A stretch of 64,000 bases of DNA from Bacteroidaceae bacterium (lineage in GTDB: Bacteria; Bacteroidota; Bacteroidia; Bacteroidales; Bacteroidaceae). Positions 53,580-64,000 of the stretch are shown here, one piece after another. The stretch covers positions 1-64,000 of the forward strand of contig JAFQBB010000008.1 of assembly GCA_017416805.1 (NCBI GenBank), read 5' to 3'. A program made the position numbers and the translations under genes. Positions within the stretch are counted from its first letter, which is position 1. Every line of letters starts with the position of its first letter. The notes beneath the pieces are model-generated. The model saw only the letters and a program-made list of their open reading frames with translations. It was not told the origin of the DNA and made no database searches.

Positions 53580-56500
53580 TTATCTTATCACAACCTTCTT
53601 TCCACTCCTTATATAGATACCCTTTGTAGGGTTCTTTACAGGTTGACCTAAAAGATTATAATAAATCCTGCTTTCCTGATTCACTGAGGTTTCTACCACA
53701 GTCTCTTCTATATTTGATGGGCGCGAATAGTCCGAATTATTGGTCAAATACATGTCATCAACAACTATTGTCCCATTACCGTTAGCCCAAAAACTGACAA
53801 TGCGAATATTCTTTGTATCAAGCAAGTTTCCTTTCGAATCTCCTGAAGTATATTTAGCAGTCTGAAGGTTAAACACAATTTGTTTCTTCGAGCCAAAAGC
53901 CGGTACTTCACAACAATCTCCCCAAATACTATTAGTAGTAAATAAATTAAGATGTGCATCACAATTCTGTGTTTGCTTAAGTTTGATAACCAAATACTTG
54001 TACCCAGACATATCAGCACCGTTGGGATATTCCCAGCCCATTTGCCCCCATTGTCCAGGTTTAAAAGTACGCGTGCTCTCGGAATAAATTCCATTGGCAA
54101 ATAATGACGTGTTTATAAATTCCTTGGCAAAGGGGAAGAAAGTCGAGCGCACTTTAAAAGAGGTTATCATTTCATTACCCATTAAGTCTGTATATGAAGC
54201 CTTTACTGTCGCAATACCTTCAGATACACCTCCGACTTGTCCATTCATTATATCAATCACGCCGTCACCATCAACAGTATATCGGGCCTGTGCGGCTACA
54301 TTTTCAGTATGCCCATCATGATAGGTTACCATCAATTCAATAGGAGTACGGTTTCCTATCATAATTTCTTGTTCCGAACCTCCTGCTAACGTCATCGATT
54401 CGGCTGTCAACATATCAGCGCTATATCCATTAAAGGTGGCAGGATAATAACTTGACTCATCAAAACTGTCTTCGGTTGAGAACCAATCAAAATCAGCATA
54501 TCCTTCACTTCCCTCCTGAGTGGCATAACAATAAAGGCCAAAGCGGGCTCCAACAAAGACACTAAGATTATACCCTAAAGTTGTCTCACCACCAAATGGC
54601 TGATAAGTCTGATTGTCTAACGAATAAAAGAAGTTTGTCTTACTTGTGGAATAATTTATTGACGCACGCAAATAGATGATACTATCCACATGTATTTCCA
54701 AACGTTCCTCAGCAGGAGTAAACAATGTAGAGGTACGCAATGTATCTTGTCGCCACACAAGATACTGCTTGCCCTCCTTCACTTGCACCGAAAGCATGGC
54801 ATAAGGATCTTGAAAGATACACACACCTGCCACATCACCATCTTGTAATTGACTGATATCCACCCGGACAGTACCAATAGAAGGCTTATTATCGAACGCA
54901 AAAATACGTTGGGTAAGCATATTTCGAGCTTGTGTCAGGCGATTAGCTGTACCCGATGTTATGAGTCTTAACCAGCCCGGACGCTCAAAGAGCGACCAAG
55001 CACCGTCATCAGGATGATGATTCCACTGCCATTGCATACCTAATGGATAAGAACGGAAATTATCATTAGTAGGCAAAGGCTCCCGAGGAGAAATAGCATT
55101 GGCTACCGGTTTTGTATATGTCTTATAAAGTATACCGTAATTGCCCAACACAGGCCAATTGCTTACCCATTTTACCGGTTGCATATTTGGAAAACGTCCC
55201 AATGCACCAAGGTCTTCCTGCATAATAGTCCACCAAGCACCTGCTTCAGTTTCAATGAGTGCTCCTTGATGAATAGTATTAGGCTTGCCATTGATGTATT
55301 TATTTATCAACATCTTCTCTTCGTAAGGGCCAAATATATCCTTGGAACGAAGGACTGTCTGTCCGGAAGGCCATCCGCCATAGGTTGCGTAAATATAATA
55401 GTAATCACCTTTTTTATACAAATGACATCCTTCAAGCATCTCTGTAGCAGTGAATACGGTCCTTTCTTGTACGAAATTGAAATCTTCATCCAACTCACAC
55501 ATCTTGATTTCCGTATTTCCGCAAGCCACATACACCTTTCCATTATCAAACAACATGCCCGGGTCGTAATACGAACGTGCCAATTTCTTCATCTGCCATT
55601 TGCCTTCAGGGTCATCAGTCGTCAGAAGCCATCCTCCTGCATCATTCCCATTGATGAGGATATAGAAAGTTCCTTCGTGATAAGCCATCGAGCAGGCCCA
55701 CATGCCTGCGGCATAAGCATTCTGTCCGTTTAGCAATTGATACCGGTCAGTTGTTGAAAGTTGGACTAATGGTTGGGCACAATAGCTCCAATTAACCAAA
55801 TCTTTCGATTTCAATATAGTAGCTCCTGGAAAATGATGCATAGTGGTGCTCACCATATAATAGGTATCCCCTACCCGAATGACATCCGGATCAGGAAAGT
55901 CTGCGGCAATCAACGGATTCTGGTATTTGCCATTACCCAAATCTCCGAACGACACATTCTTAAAGTCTGCGCGTGGCCAATTCTCCTCGTAATATCCGGC
56001 ATACCAATCCATACAGGCCTTTCCACAAGCTTCTTCCAATCCACCAAAAGCAGGAACCACCTTGCCTGTATTGATAAGTGTATCCACATCAATAAGGCAT
56101 CCTGTACCAGAAAGGGTCATCGATATGTTTTCATAGTGGTCAAGACAAGCCTTGAATGCTTTTCCCCATTTTGAGGTCGAACCCGTAGCCCATGTACCGT
56201 GGTTCGATTCCACCCATTCTCCATGTTCATTATAATGTCCTGTACCAGGTTTGGCCGGACTCCAATCAACCTCGGTAATAATAACTGGCGCAGTATGCAC
56301 AACAGGGACCTGTTTACCGAATTGCTCAATTTTGACAGATGGACTCGGAGTCTGATCACTACTTCCATACCATCCACAATAGTCATGCACGGCATAACCG
56401 ATATTATACCCCTCAATAGGATGGCTCACATAGCTTTGGTAATTGCTTTGCCACCCTGAACCAGGTGCCCAAATAATACCCGTAAAGCCATTGGCACGAA

Positions 56501-57185
56501 TCTTATCCACAACCGGTTGGAAATAGTCATGTAATGCAGCTGCATCATCCTGTCCGTTGGCATTCCTCAAGTTTACAGGTTCATTGGCCAATTCTATGCT
56601 TATCTGTCCTGCATACTTCTTTATAGAATCGTTTTGGGTAAAGATATCCCATACTGTCAACAGATAATCCTGATAATAATCACCTACCTGCAAATTCCCC
56701 GGACACACCCCTGGAGGACGTACAACGACATACATGCCATGATTCATGGCTCTCCGAATCAAAGGAAAATAGAGAGTCTTCAGATAAGTCTTCAACCGTG
56801 TTGAACTGAATCGTGAGATGTCAGCTTCGCCACTCTCTTTACCATCACTTTGTTTGTTGGGGTCATTTGTCCAAGCGGGTTCCAGATGCAAACGGAACAC
56901 ATTGCATTTGGCTTCTTCAAGACCGGTAAAGAGTTTCTCAAAATAGTCCAAGCAACGCAAACGTCCGGCTTCATCATAACTCCATCCCCACCGACCACTG
57001 TTGAACCAAGCACTTGGAGTGTCCATCACACCGTGCAACACCACTTTATTTCCGTGTGTATCCTTCAGCCATTTCCCTTCTACATGCAAGGTTGGCAAGG
57101 GTTTCACACCTTGTGCAGCCACTATGATTGCCACACACAGCATGGCGACTACTGTAATCAATCTTTTCATCTTCTCTTTCTTCAT
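53580..57185 (-). CDS. Secreted GH5 - GH43 fusion enzyme with sorting-like tail
   Basis: About 1201 residues; start at 57185 (MKKEKMKRLITVV) or 57170 (MKRLITVV), both giving a signal peptide ending IIVAAQ. The GH5 barrel (about 25-390) has acid/base Glu in SIELANEPVNLR and nucleophile Glu in VIITEVDWS. The GH43 propeller (about 425-720) opens AADFPDPDVIRVGDTYY with base Asp, and has Glu in EMLEGCHLYKKGDYYY. Then come a concanavalin-like xylosidase C-terminal domain (about 730-920), a Big_2-like domain, a CBM-like domain and a short tail YYNLLGQPVKNPTKGIYIR. An endo- and an exo-hydrolase in one chain suit processive xylan or arabinoxylan attack. The same tail ends the CotH protein. Confidence 0.88.
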   Translation of the reverse strand: MKKEKMKRLITVVAMLCVAIIVAAQGVKPLPTLHVEGKWLKDTHGNKVVLHGVMDTPSAWFNSGRWGWSYDEAGRLRCLDYFEKLFTGLEEAKCNVFRLHLEPAWTNDPNKQSDGKESGEADISRFSSTRLKTYLKTLYFPLIRRAMNHGMYVVVRPPGVCPGNLQVGDYYQDYLLTVWDIFTQNDSIKKYAGQISIELANEPVNLRNANGQDDAAALHDYFQPVVDKIRANGFTGIIWAPGSGWQSNYQSYVSHPIEGYNIGYAVHDYCGWYGSSDQTPSPSVKIEQFGKQVPVVHTAPVIITEVDWSPAKPGTGHYNEHGEWVESNHGTWATGSTSKWGKAFKACLDHYENISMTLSGTGCLIDVDTLINTGKVVPAFGGLEEACGKACMDWYAGYYEENWPRADFKNVSFGDLGNGKYQNPLIAADFPDPDVIRVGDTYYMVSTTMHHFPGATILKSKDLVNWSYCAQPLVQLSTTDRYQLLNGQNAYAAGMWACSMAYHEGTFYILINGNDAGGWLLTTDDPEGKWQMKKLARSYYDPGMLFDNGKVYVACGNTEIKMCELDEDFNFVQERTVFTATEMLEGCHLYKKGDYYYIYATYGGWPSGQTVLRSKDIFGPYEEKMLINKYINGKPNTIHQGALIETEAGAWWTIMQEDLGALGRFPNMQPVKWVSNWPVLGNYGILYKTYTKPVANAISPREPLPTNDNFRSYPLGMQWQWNHHPDDGAWSLFERPGWLRLITSGTANRLTQARNMLTQRIFAFDNKPSIGTVRVDISQLQDGDVAGVCIFQDPYAMLSVQVKEGKQYLVWRQDTLRTSTLFTPAEERLEIHVDSIIYLRASINYSTSKTNFFYSLDNQTYQPFGGETTLGYNLSVFVGARFGLYCYATQEGSEGYADFDWFSTEDSFDESSYYPATFNGYSADMLTAESMTLAGGSEQEIMIGNRTPIELMVTYHDGHTENVAAQARYTVDGDGVIDIMNGQVGGVSEGIATVKASYTDLMGNEMITSFKVRSTFFPFAKEFINTSLFANGIYSESTRTFKPGQWGQMGWEYPNGADMSGYKYLVIKLKQTQNCDAHLNLFTTNSIWGDCCEVPAFGSKKQIVFNLQTAKYTSGDSKGNLLDTKNIRIVSFWANGNGTIVVDDMYLTNNSDYSRPSNIEETVVETSVNQESRIYYNLLGQPVKNPTKGIYIRSGKKVVIR

Positions 57186-57206
57186 TATTAAGTTTTGCAA
57201 GCTCAA

Positions 57207-57476
57207 CTTCCTGTATGTCTTTTACTAAGGAGTCTGCGGATTCAGCACTTTGCTTTGTCCGTCAGAAGAGATGCCCCTGAGCGGAGTGTAAAAAGCTGAC
57301 AGGCTGCTCTTGGTTTTCTTCAGGAGTGTAGGAAACTGGGGGGCTTCGCTTAGGAGTGTAGAGAACAGTGCTGCAGACTTAAGCCCTACACCTTGAACCC
57401 TGTTTGCTCACTGTCCTCTCATTAGTAGCCAGTTACTCAGCAATTGTACATGGTAAATGGCAAACTGTAAATGTAA
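57207..57476. other. Non-coding gap with GGAGTGTA repeats
   Basis: GGAGTGTA occurs at 57283, 57323 and 57353 (steps of 40 and 30 bp), and CCCTACACC-type complements follow at 57384. No gene and no clear promoter for the GH5-GH43 gene. Confidence 0.5.
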
Positions 57477-59834
57477 CTACCTTACCACGACCTTCTTTCC
57501 ATTCCTTATATAGATACCCTTCGTGGGGTTCTTCACTGGCTGGCCAAGGAGGTTGTAGTAGAGGCCATCGCCTTCTCTCCTATCCTCTTCCACTTGGTTG
57601 ATGCGGTTTACTACACGGGGTATCAGATAAGCATTGCGCAAGGTGCAGGAGCCACTGGCCACCTTCAAAGCATTCACGTGTACAAATTCTTCCACCCGGT
57701 CTTCCCCCTTATTGGTAAGAGTCTTAGCCACATCGGCCAATGGCACGAGCAGAGCGCCCCATTCATCACTCCAATAAGGATCGCTATTGTTGAAGTTGAC
57801 CACAATCTGCTTATAGGAGCCGTGGTCTTCCAAGCGGTTGGTAATGATGCGCAGATTTCCACCTATCCCACGCAATACGAGGGTATCATAAGGCGTGAGG
57901 TCGGCAAACTGGTTGTAGATTACACTGGTGCTCATCATCACGGCACCTCCTCCACCAACGGCCTGATTCAGGTTCCAATCCACAACGAGTTCCTTGTCTT
58001 TCGGTTGGGCATCAATGCCTGTTCCGTCCCATTCGTGGAACATGGATGCAGTCATAGGCACCCAGTGTTCGGGCACTTCCCAGTCATCGAAGTATATGCC
58101 GGTGAGTTGCTCCACATAGCTGTTCACTTGAGAGAGGGTTGTTGCCGTACGGTAGGGGAAATACTGGCTTGCCAAGCGCTGACGTTCGGGGATGTAATAG
58201 CCATCGACCGTATAGAGCGGCCTGCGTGACTGATAGGGGTGCACGTCGCGCCTGTAGTCACCCCAACGGGCAGCCTCGGCATAGACAGCATAAGAGATTG
58301 TACTGTAAAGGCTGTCCCAGAGTTCCACAACTGACGCTTCGCCCAAAAGTCCATCCTCATCAAGCACTTGAGCCGCCCGCTTCAGGTAGCGGTTGACGAA
58401 CTTCGGGTTCTGCAACAAAGAGTGGAATATCCCTGTGGGACAGGCATGGTTCTGTACCTTCATCACATTGTCGCCGTCCCCTTCAAAAATCTGTTCCGTA
58501 TCCCAACAGAGGAAGTGGAATCCCTCAGAGTCTGCGCCCCGTTTACGGATGGCATACCAGTTGTGGTGATCCCAATCATTGTTGCCTCCATACTGGTTGA
58601 TGAGCATGTAGTCAATGAACCCGTCCACATCAAGCAGTGCGCCCAAGGTATCAGGCTCGCCCTGGCTGTCAAGTCCCTGCAAGCGGTAGTAATAGGCATC
58701 GTCTGCAGCTTTGCTCACTGTGGCTATCATCTCATTCCAAGCATCCAAGTTGCCCTCTGCCGCTTCGTGATGATTGCCGCCCGATTCCTCTATCTTGACC
58801 ACGTCATAATCACTTTTCTTGCCACCGAAATGCTGTTTGCCATACTCGTCGTCCACTCTCTCTGCAATGTTGTAGAGTCCCCAATACATGCCATTAAGGA
58901 ACAGGTGTACATGTATGCCGTTCACTGCCGGATGGCCCATCTTGCGCTGTATCTTTCGTGCCCACATATCACGTATGTACTGGGCTTTCGGGTTGCCTCC
59001 GCCAGACCAGTGCTGCCATGAATTGCCGAAGTGGCAACGCAATACCAGCTGGTTGAACTTGGCAGGTTCACCAACTCCGTAAAGGGGATATTTGAATGTG
59101 CCCGGACCATATTCGTCCTTAAACACCAGGCGGAACGAGTGTTTGGGATTCTTCTCTGCCAGACGGCCATGCCCGCCATGCAAGCGAAGGCCACAGTCCA
59201 CCTGTGCGCTATGACCTGCCGGACCGCCTATCAGCTCAGCACTGGCCGGACGTGTCCATCCATGTCCCGTAGCATCGCCCACCGGTGGTCCCGTATAGAT
59301 GTATATACCTCCCGTCTGTTCATCGTTCTCATGACTGAAAAGGTTCTCCTTGTCTGTCACCACAGAGAGTATAGGCAATTGGCGCAGTCCTTCCATAATC
59401 TTCGGTCTGAGCACCTCGTCGCCTGTCATCTCGGGGTCCATTTCATAGTCGGCCACGGCACGACCCGAGAACTGGGTATATTTGCCCCACTCTGCCGGAT
59501 AGCCCTCCGGATCGTTCGGCTGGCTCATCACAGACTTCATAAAGATATACGAAGCCGTCGTCACGGGCAGGGTTATCGTGTCTGCCCGGACCTCGCCTGC
59601 ACGCAGCAAGGTGGTCGAGGTAAGCTTCAACGGACCGGTATAACGGGGACTCTCCACCGTAGGGAAACTTCCATCGGTGGTATATCGGATTTCACTGCCG
59701 GCCTCTGTCGGGGTGATGGAGATGGTCAGTTCATCCACTTCATACAGCCCATGGGGTTGGCTGAACTGGAGTTGTGCCCAACCCGACAATGCTGTCAGCA
59801 GGAACAACTGGAATGTGTATAAATGCTTTTTCAT
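57477..59834 (-). CDS. Secreted CotH-kinase-family protein with chitobiase-like domain and sorting-like tail
   Basis: 785 residues from MKKHLYTFQLF with a signal peptide (ends LSGWAQ). An N-terminal chitobiase/hexosaminidase C-terminal-like domain (about 25-95, RYTTDGSFPTVESPRYTGPL) is followed by a CotH domain (about 120-560). Motifs: LRLHGGHGRLAEKNPKHSFRL, LNGMYWGLYNIAERVDDEYG, and the metal-type LINQYGGNNDWDHHNWYAIR ... WDTEQIF. A galactose-binding-like beta domain and the tail YYNLLGQPVKNPTKGIYIR complete it. CotH proteins are atypical secreted protein kinases in Bacillus; Bacteroidetes substrates are unknown. Lies between esterase and GH5-GH43 genes, so a role on surface enzymes is plausible but unproven. 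Confidence 0.85.
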   Translation of the reverse strand: MKKHLYTFQLFLLTALSGWAQLQFSQPHGLYEVDELTISITPTEAGSEIRYTTDGSFPTVESPRYTGPLKLTSTTLLRAGEVRADTITLPVTTASYIFMKSVMSQPNDPEGYPAEWGKYTQFSGRAVADYEMDPEMTGDEVLRPKIMEGLRQLPILSVVTDKENLFSHENDEQTGGIYIYTGPPVGDATGHGWTRPASAELIGGPAGHSAQVDCGLRLHGGHGRLAEKNPKHSFRLVFKDEYGPGTFKYPLYGVGEPAKFNQLVLRCHFGNSWQHWSGGGNPKAQYIRDMWARKIQRKMGHPAVNGIHVHLFLNGMYWGLYNIAERVDDEYGKQHFGGKKSDYDVVKIEESGGNHHEAAEGNLDAWNEMIATVSKAADDAYYYRLQGLDSQGEPDTLGALLDVDGFIDYMLINQYGGNNDWDHHNWYAIRKRGADSEGFHFLCWDTEQIFEGDGDNVMKVQNHACPTGIFHSLLQNPKFVNRYLKRAAQVLDEDGLLGEASVVELWDSLYSTISYAVYAEAARWGDYRRDVHPYQSRRPLYTVDGYYIPERQRLASQYFPYRTATTLSQVNSYVEQLTGIYFDDWEVPEHWVPMTASMFHEWDGTGIDAQPKDKELVVDWNLNQAVGGGGAVMMSTSVIYNQFADLTPYDTLVLRGIGGNLRIITNRLEDHGSYKQIVVNFNNSDPYWSDEWGALLVPLADVAKTLTNKGEDRVEEFVHVNALKVASGSCTLRNAYLIPRVVNRINQVEEDRREGDGLYYNLLGQPVKNPTKGIYIRNGKKVVVR

Positions 59835-59860
59835 TGGCATACCTTATTATATTTATGGTT

Positions 59861-59869
59861 GCAAATATA
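59861..59869 (-). promoter_or_regulatory. -7 promoter element of the CotH gene
   Basis: Minus strand TATATTTGC, 26 bp before the ATG at 59834. No TTTG at the -33 position. Confidence 0.5.
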
Positions 59870-60122
59870 CGAAAAGGATGGGACAGCACACCTATTTTGT
59901 GTAACAATTTCTTTTCTATACGTCTCAATAGGCCAAAGTGGACCTTACAGGGCAAGAGTGCGGACTCCCCCTACGGCTCTGCCATGCATCTGGACAGCGA
60001 AAAAAGCAGTTTACAAGATCGTCAAAATATCCTTACATAACAAAGCCTCTGCAAGTCTCTTGAAAAGACCAACCTGTGTCTCTGCACGAGACACAGGTGA
60101 GTCATGAGCAGAGAGATACCCA

Positions 60123-60168
60123 AGTCACCAGTGGCGAGCAGGCCGAGTCACCAGTGGCGAGCAGGCCG
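60123..60168. repeat. Two 23-bp tandem repeats in a repeat-rich gap
   Basis: AGTCACCAGTGGCGAGCAGG-CCG at 60123-60145 is repeated exactly at 60146-60168, with a third partial start (AGTTACCGAAGG) at 60169. Just before it, TGTGTCTCTGCACGAGACAC (60075-60094) forms a hairpin. The 59835-60459 gap otherwise holds no gene. Confidence 0.75.
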
Positions 60169-60291
60169 AGTTACCGAAGGGGAGATAGGCATCTCTTTCC
60201 GACAGACATAACACACTGATACACAAACAGTAGCCAATACGCCAAAAACTCCCCTAAAGAAGTCTCCCTCGCAATGTCACCCAAACAAAAA

Positions 60292-60358
60292 ACCAGCCCA
60301 TCCCTCGCCTGCCACCCTGCACAGCAAGATTGGGAGGAGAGAAATGGGCTGGTCATTT
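60292..60358 (-). terminator. Terminator of the esterase-fusion transcript
   Basis: ACCAGCCCAT (60292-60301) pairs with ATGGGCTGGT (60343-60352). On the minus strand the stem is followed by TTTTTTG, a good intrinsic terminator, about 100 bp beyond the stop codon of the CE6-CE1 gene. The plus strand also ends in CATTTTTC, so it may work both ways. Confidence 0.65.
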
Positions 60359-60384
60359 TTCTTTACACAAATAGATTTATTGAA

Positions 60385-60440
60385 GAAGGTTGTCAAAATG
60401 CCTTCTTTTCATCTGCGCCTAAAAAGTTAATTATGACACC
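60385..60440. repeat. Interspersed 3'-flanking repeat, copy B
   Basis: TCAAAATGCCTTCTTTTCAT (60392-60411) and CTAAAAAGTTAATTATGACA (60416 onward) match the flanks of the palindrome at 50961-51080 downstream of GH95. Here the GCGGATGACG palindrome is absent. AGAAGG/CCTTCT forms a hairpin around a TTGTCAAAATG loop. Copy A has GGGC/GCCC with a related loop, so the stem covaries. Confidence 0.65.
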
Positions 60441-60459
60441 CTCTTCTTGCCCAAGGAGC

Positions 60460-62514
<2,055 letters not shown>

Positions 62515-62516
62515 TC

Positions 62517-64000
62517 TCACTCAAACTTCCACCAGTCAAGACGGACATCGCCCTCGGCCTCATCAAAACAGAAGTAGAGGTCATGTACACCTTGGGCACC
62601 ACTGACCTTGGTCCTGAACGAGCGGTACTTCTCCACCTTACCGGTAGGCTTGATGGCTACAGTTCCCACCACAGGACCTTCAGGGCTATCAAGGCGGACT
62701 GTAAGTTTGGCCGAACCTGTACCAGCAGTCGAAATGGTGAATCGCTTGGCCCCTTCGCCAAAGTCAACACCGCGCAGGCGGATATACTCATCCTTGTCTA
62801 TGTGGTAGATGTACATATTGCGCTTACCCTCGGAGAAGGGCATCTTTTCCACTACTCCGGTGTTGTCAAATCCCACCTTGGCGCTCTTCAAGCCATATCC
62901 CCAATTCATGGTCTCAGCCTCTACACGGCGATAAGGATTGAAGGTGTGGAGCTGTTCAGCCGGCTGCTGGTCGAGCCAATAAGGCAGTTCGGGAATCGTA
63001 CCATCTGCATTGTACTTCATCTCGGTGAAGGTGACAGAACGACGCTCGTAGTGGCGAAGGATATCAATGTTCTTCAAGTCGTAGTTCTGCCCAAAGAGGT
63101 AAGTGCGTCCCTTGAAGTCGGCAATACCGGGATGGTTACCACGATTACGCGGAGTGTGGTCCATGATGTGTCCCTTATACTCCCACGGTCCTGTAGGACT
63201 CTTGCTCATAGCATAACCGATACCCTCGGGGCAGCAGGTAGAGGCAAAGGCCATGTAGTAGTTGTCGCCACGCTTGTAGCACCATGGCCCTTCCTGATAG
63301 TCGGGAATACGGGGCAGCTTCACAATGTCACCACTGGTAGAAATCATATCCTCGTTCAGTTTCACATAATAGGTATTGGGATTTCCCCAGTACATGTAGG
63401 CCTGTCCGTCATCATCAATGAAGACAGTCGGGTCAATATCCTCCCAATGCTCGCGCTGCCATACCAGAGGTTTACCCAGAGGATCCTTATAAGGGCCGTA
63501 TGGAGAATCGGCAACCAGCACACCGATGCCATGACCATGCAGAGGTGCATAGAGATAATACTTGCCATTGCGTGTCACCGTCTGAATGGCCCAACCACCA
63601 TTATCACGGCTACGCCAAGCAAAGTCCTTGAGTGAGGCTACGGCACCATGTTCGGTCCAATTGACCATGTCGGTAGTGGAATAGAGCAACCAGTCGTACA
63701 TGAAGAATCCTGCCGAACTGCGTTCATTGGGGTCAGCAATATCTTCGGGCGAAGAGTCGTGCGAAGTGAAGAGGAAAAGTGTGTCGCCGACAACCAATGG
63801 TGAGGGGTCAGCGGTGAACTTGGTCTGGGTCATAGGCATATTGGCCTGCTCCACACCACGCATCTCCCACCAGTCAAAGTTCATCAAGTGGGGTCCCTTG
63901 CGGCCTGTGAAGCAGAGATAGAGGTCGTGTACACCTGTCACCTTCGCCTTGACATCGGCTACCAATGTCTGCCACTTTTCCCAACCTCCGGTACCACGTA
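62517..64000 (-). CDS. Secreted GH43 hydrolase with CBM6 modules (5' end outside the window)
   Basis: The frame is open to base 64000, so the N-terminus lies beyond. From the visible start (RGTGGWEKWQTLVADVKAKVTGVHDLYLCF) there is the end of one CBM6 domain. Then comes a GH43 propeller with base Asp in FTADPSPLVVGDTLFLF, DIDPTVFIDDDGQAYMYWG, and acid Glu in YQEGPWCYKRGDNYYM. A second CBM6 follows at the C-terminus (KSAKVGFDNTGVVEK ... VHDLYFCFDEAEGDVRLDWWKFE). CBM6 usually binds xylan or beta-glucan ends. Likely arabinofuranosidase or xylosidase. First gene seen of the minus-strand cluster; a promoter is not visible. Confidence 0.9.
   Translation of the reverse strand, partial: RGTGGWEKWQTLVADVKAKVTGVHDLYLCFTGRKGPHLMNFDWWEMRGVEQANMPMTQTKFTADPSPLVVGDTLFLFTSHDSSPEDIADPNERSSAGFFMYDWLLYSTTDMVNWTEHGAVASLKDFAWRSRDNGGWAIQTVTRNGKYYLYAPLHGHGIGVLVADSPYGPYKDPLGKPLVWQREHWEDIDPTVFIDDDGQAYMYWGNPNTYYVKLNEDMISTSGDIVKLPRIPDYQEGPWCYKRGDNYYMAFASTCCPEGIGYAMSKSPTGPWEYKGHIMDHTPRNRGNHPGIADFKGRTYLFGQNYDLKNIDILRHYERRSVTFTEMKYNADGTIPELPYWLDQQPAEQLHTFNPYRRVEAETMNWGYGLKSAKVGFDNTGVVEKMPFSEGKRNMYIYHIDKDEYIRLRGVDFGEGAKRFTISTAGTGSAKLTVRLDSPEGPVVGTVAIKPTGKVEKYRSFRTKVSGAQGVHDLYFCFDEAEGDVRLDWWKFE

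Overview
The window looks like chromosomal DNA of a gut-type Bacteroidales (Bacteroidaceae or a close relative). The promoters I can place use the Bacteroidetes -33 TTTG / -7 TAnnTTTG consensus with 19-21 bp spacing, and Shine-Dalgarno sequences are not evident. The gene content also fits: GldB, five-repeat DUF349 protein, DUF4861, CotH, many secreted glycan-degrading enzymes, and C-terminal sorting-like tails. Species cannot be named from sequence alone.

Layout. 1-1722: 3' part of a PiT phosphate transporter. 2040-5921: a secreted pectin methylesterase-pectate lyase fusion. About 5.9-14.4 kb: an eroded accessory island with an IS3-type element, a serine-recombinase remnant beside an inverted-repeat segment, a SHOCT protein, a HepT-like fragment, a broken uncharacterised gene, a Nudix-type regulator with paired operators, two tiny overlapping genes, a frameshifted DUF1810-ADP-ribosylglycohydrolase fusion, non-coding inverted repeats and a truncated AAA ATPase. 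14.4-17.2 kb: a PL9-type secreted pectate lyase. 17351-17437: tRNA-Ser(CGA). 17.5-23.7 kb: low-molecular-weight tyrosine phosphatase, a secreted amidase/golvesin/FN3 protein, a small hypothetical gene, and a YgiQ-like radical SAM enzyme carrying an in-frame 21-bp repeat array. 23.7-34.1 kb: housekeeping, mostly minus strand (recR, membrane protein, GT2, GNAT, Sua5-like, mfd; then engB, RsmI-like, gldB, fabI). 34.3-38.9 kb: DUF4861, HAD phosphatase, GH43, DUF456, folB. 38.9-43.3 kb: CrtI-like oxidoreductase, DUF349 protein, rsmA. 43.7-47.7 kb: a four-gene operon of VTC polyphosphate-polymerase-like, DUF4956, DUF2490 and Cthe_2159-type proteins. 47.9-50.7 kb: U32 peptidase and metA with a duplicated promoter. 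51.1-64.0 kb: a minus-strand glycan-degradation cluster (GH95, GH5-GH43 fusion, CotH-kinase protein, CE6-CE1 esterase fusion, CBM6-GH43).

How genes work together. The pectin enzymes (CE8-PL1 and PL9) would de-esterify and cleave homogalacturonan outside the cytoplasm. The 51-64 kb cluster combines backbone (GH5), side-chain (GH43, GH95) and ester (CE6/CE1) activities and most resembles a xylan/hemicellulose module. No SusC/SusD pair, sensor or transporter is visible in the window. The Nudix regulator and the ADP-ribosylglycohydrolase form a possible ADP-ribose-related pair, and the VTC/DUF4956/Cthe_2159 operon is the best candidate for an incompletely described system.

Most unusual DNA features: an intergenic repeat expanded inside the ygiQ-like coding sequence, a 25-bp inverted repeat interrupted exactly by a hairpin at 8198-8404, a duplicated metA promoter, and several families of palindromic intergenic repeats.
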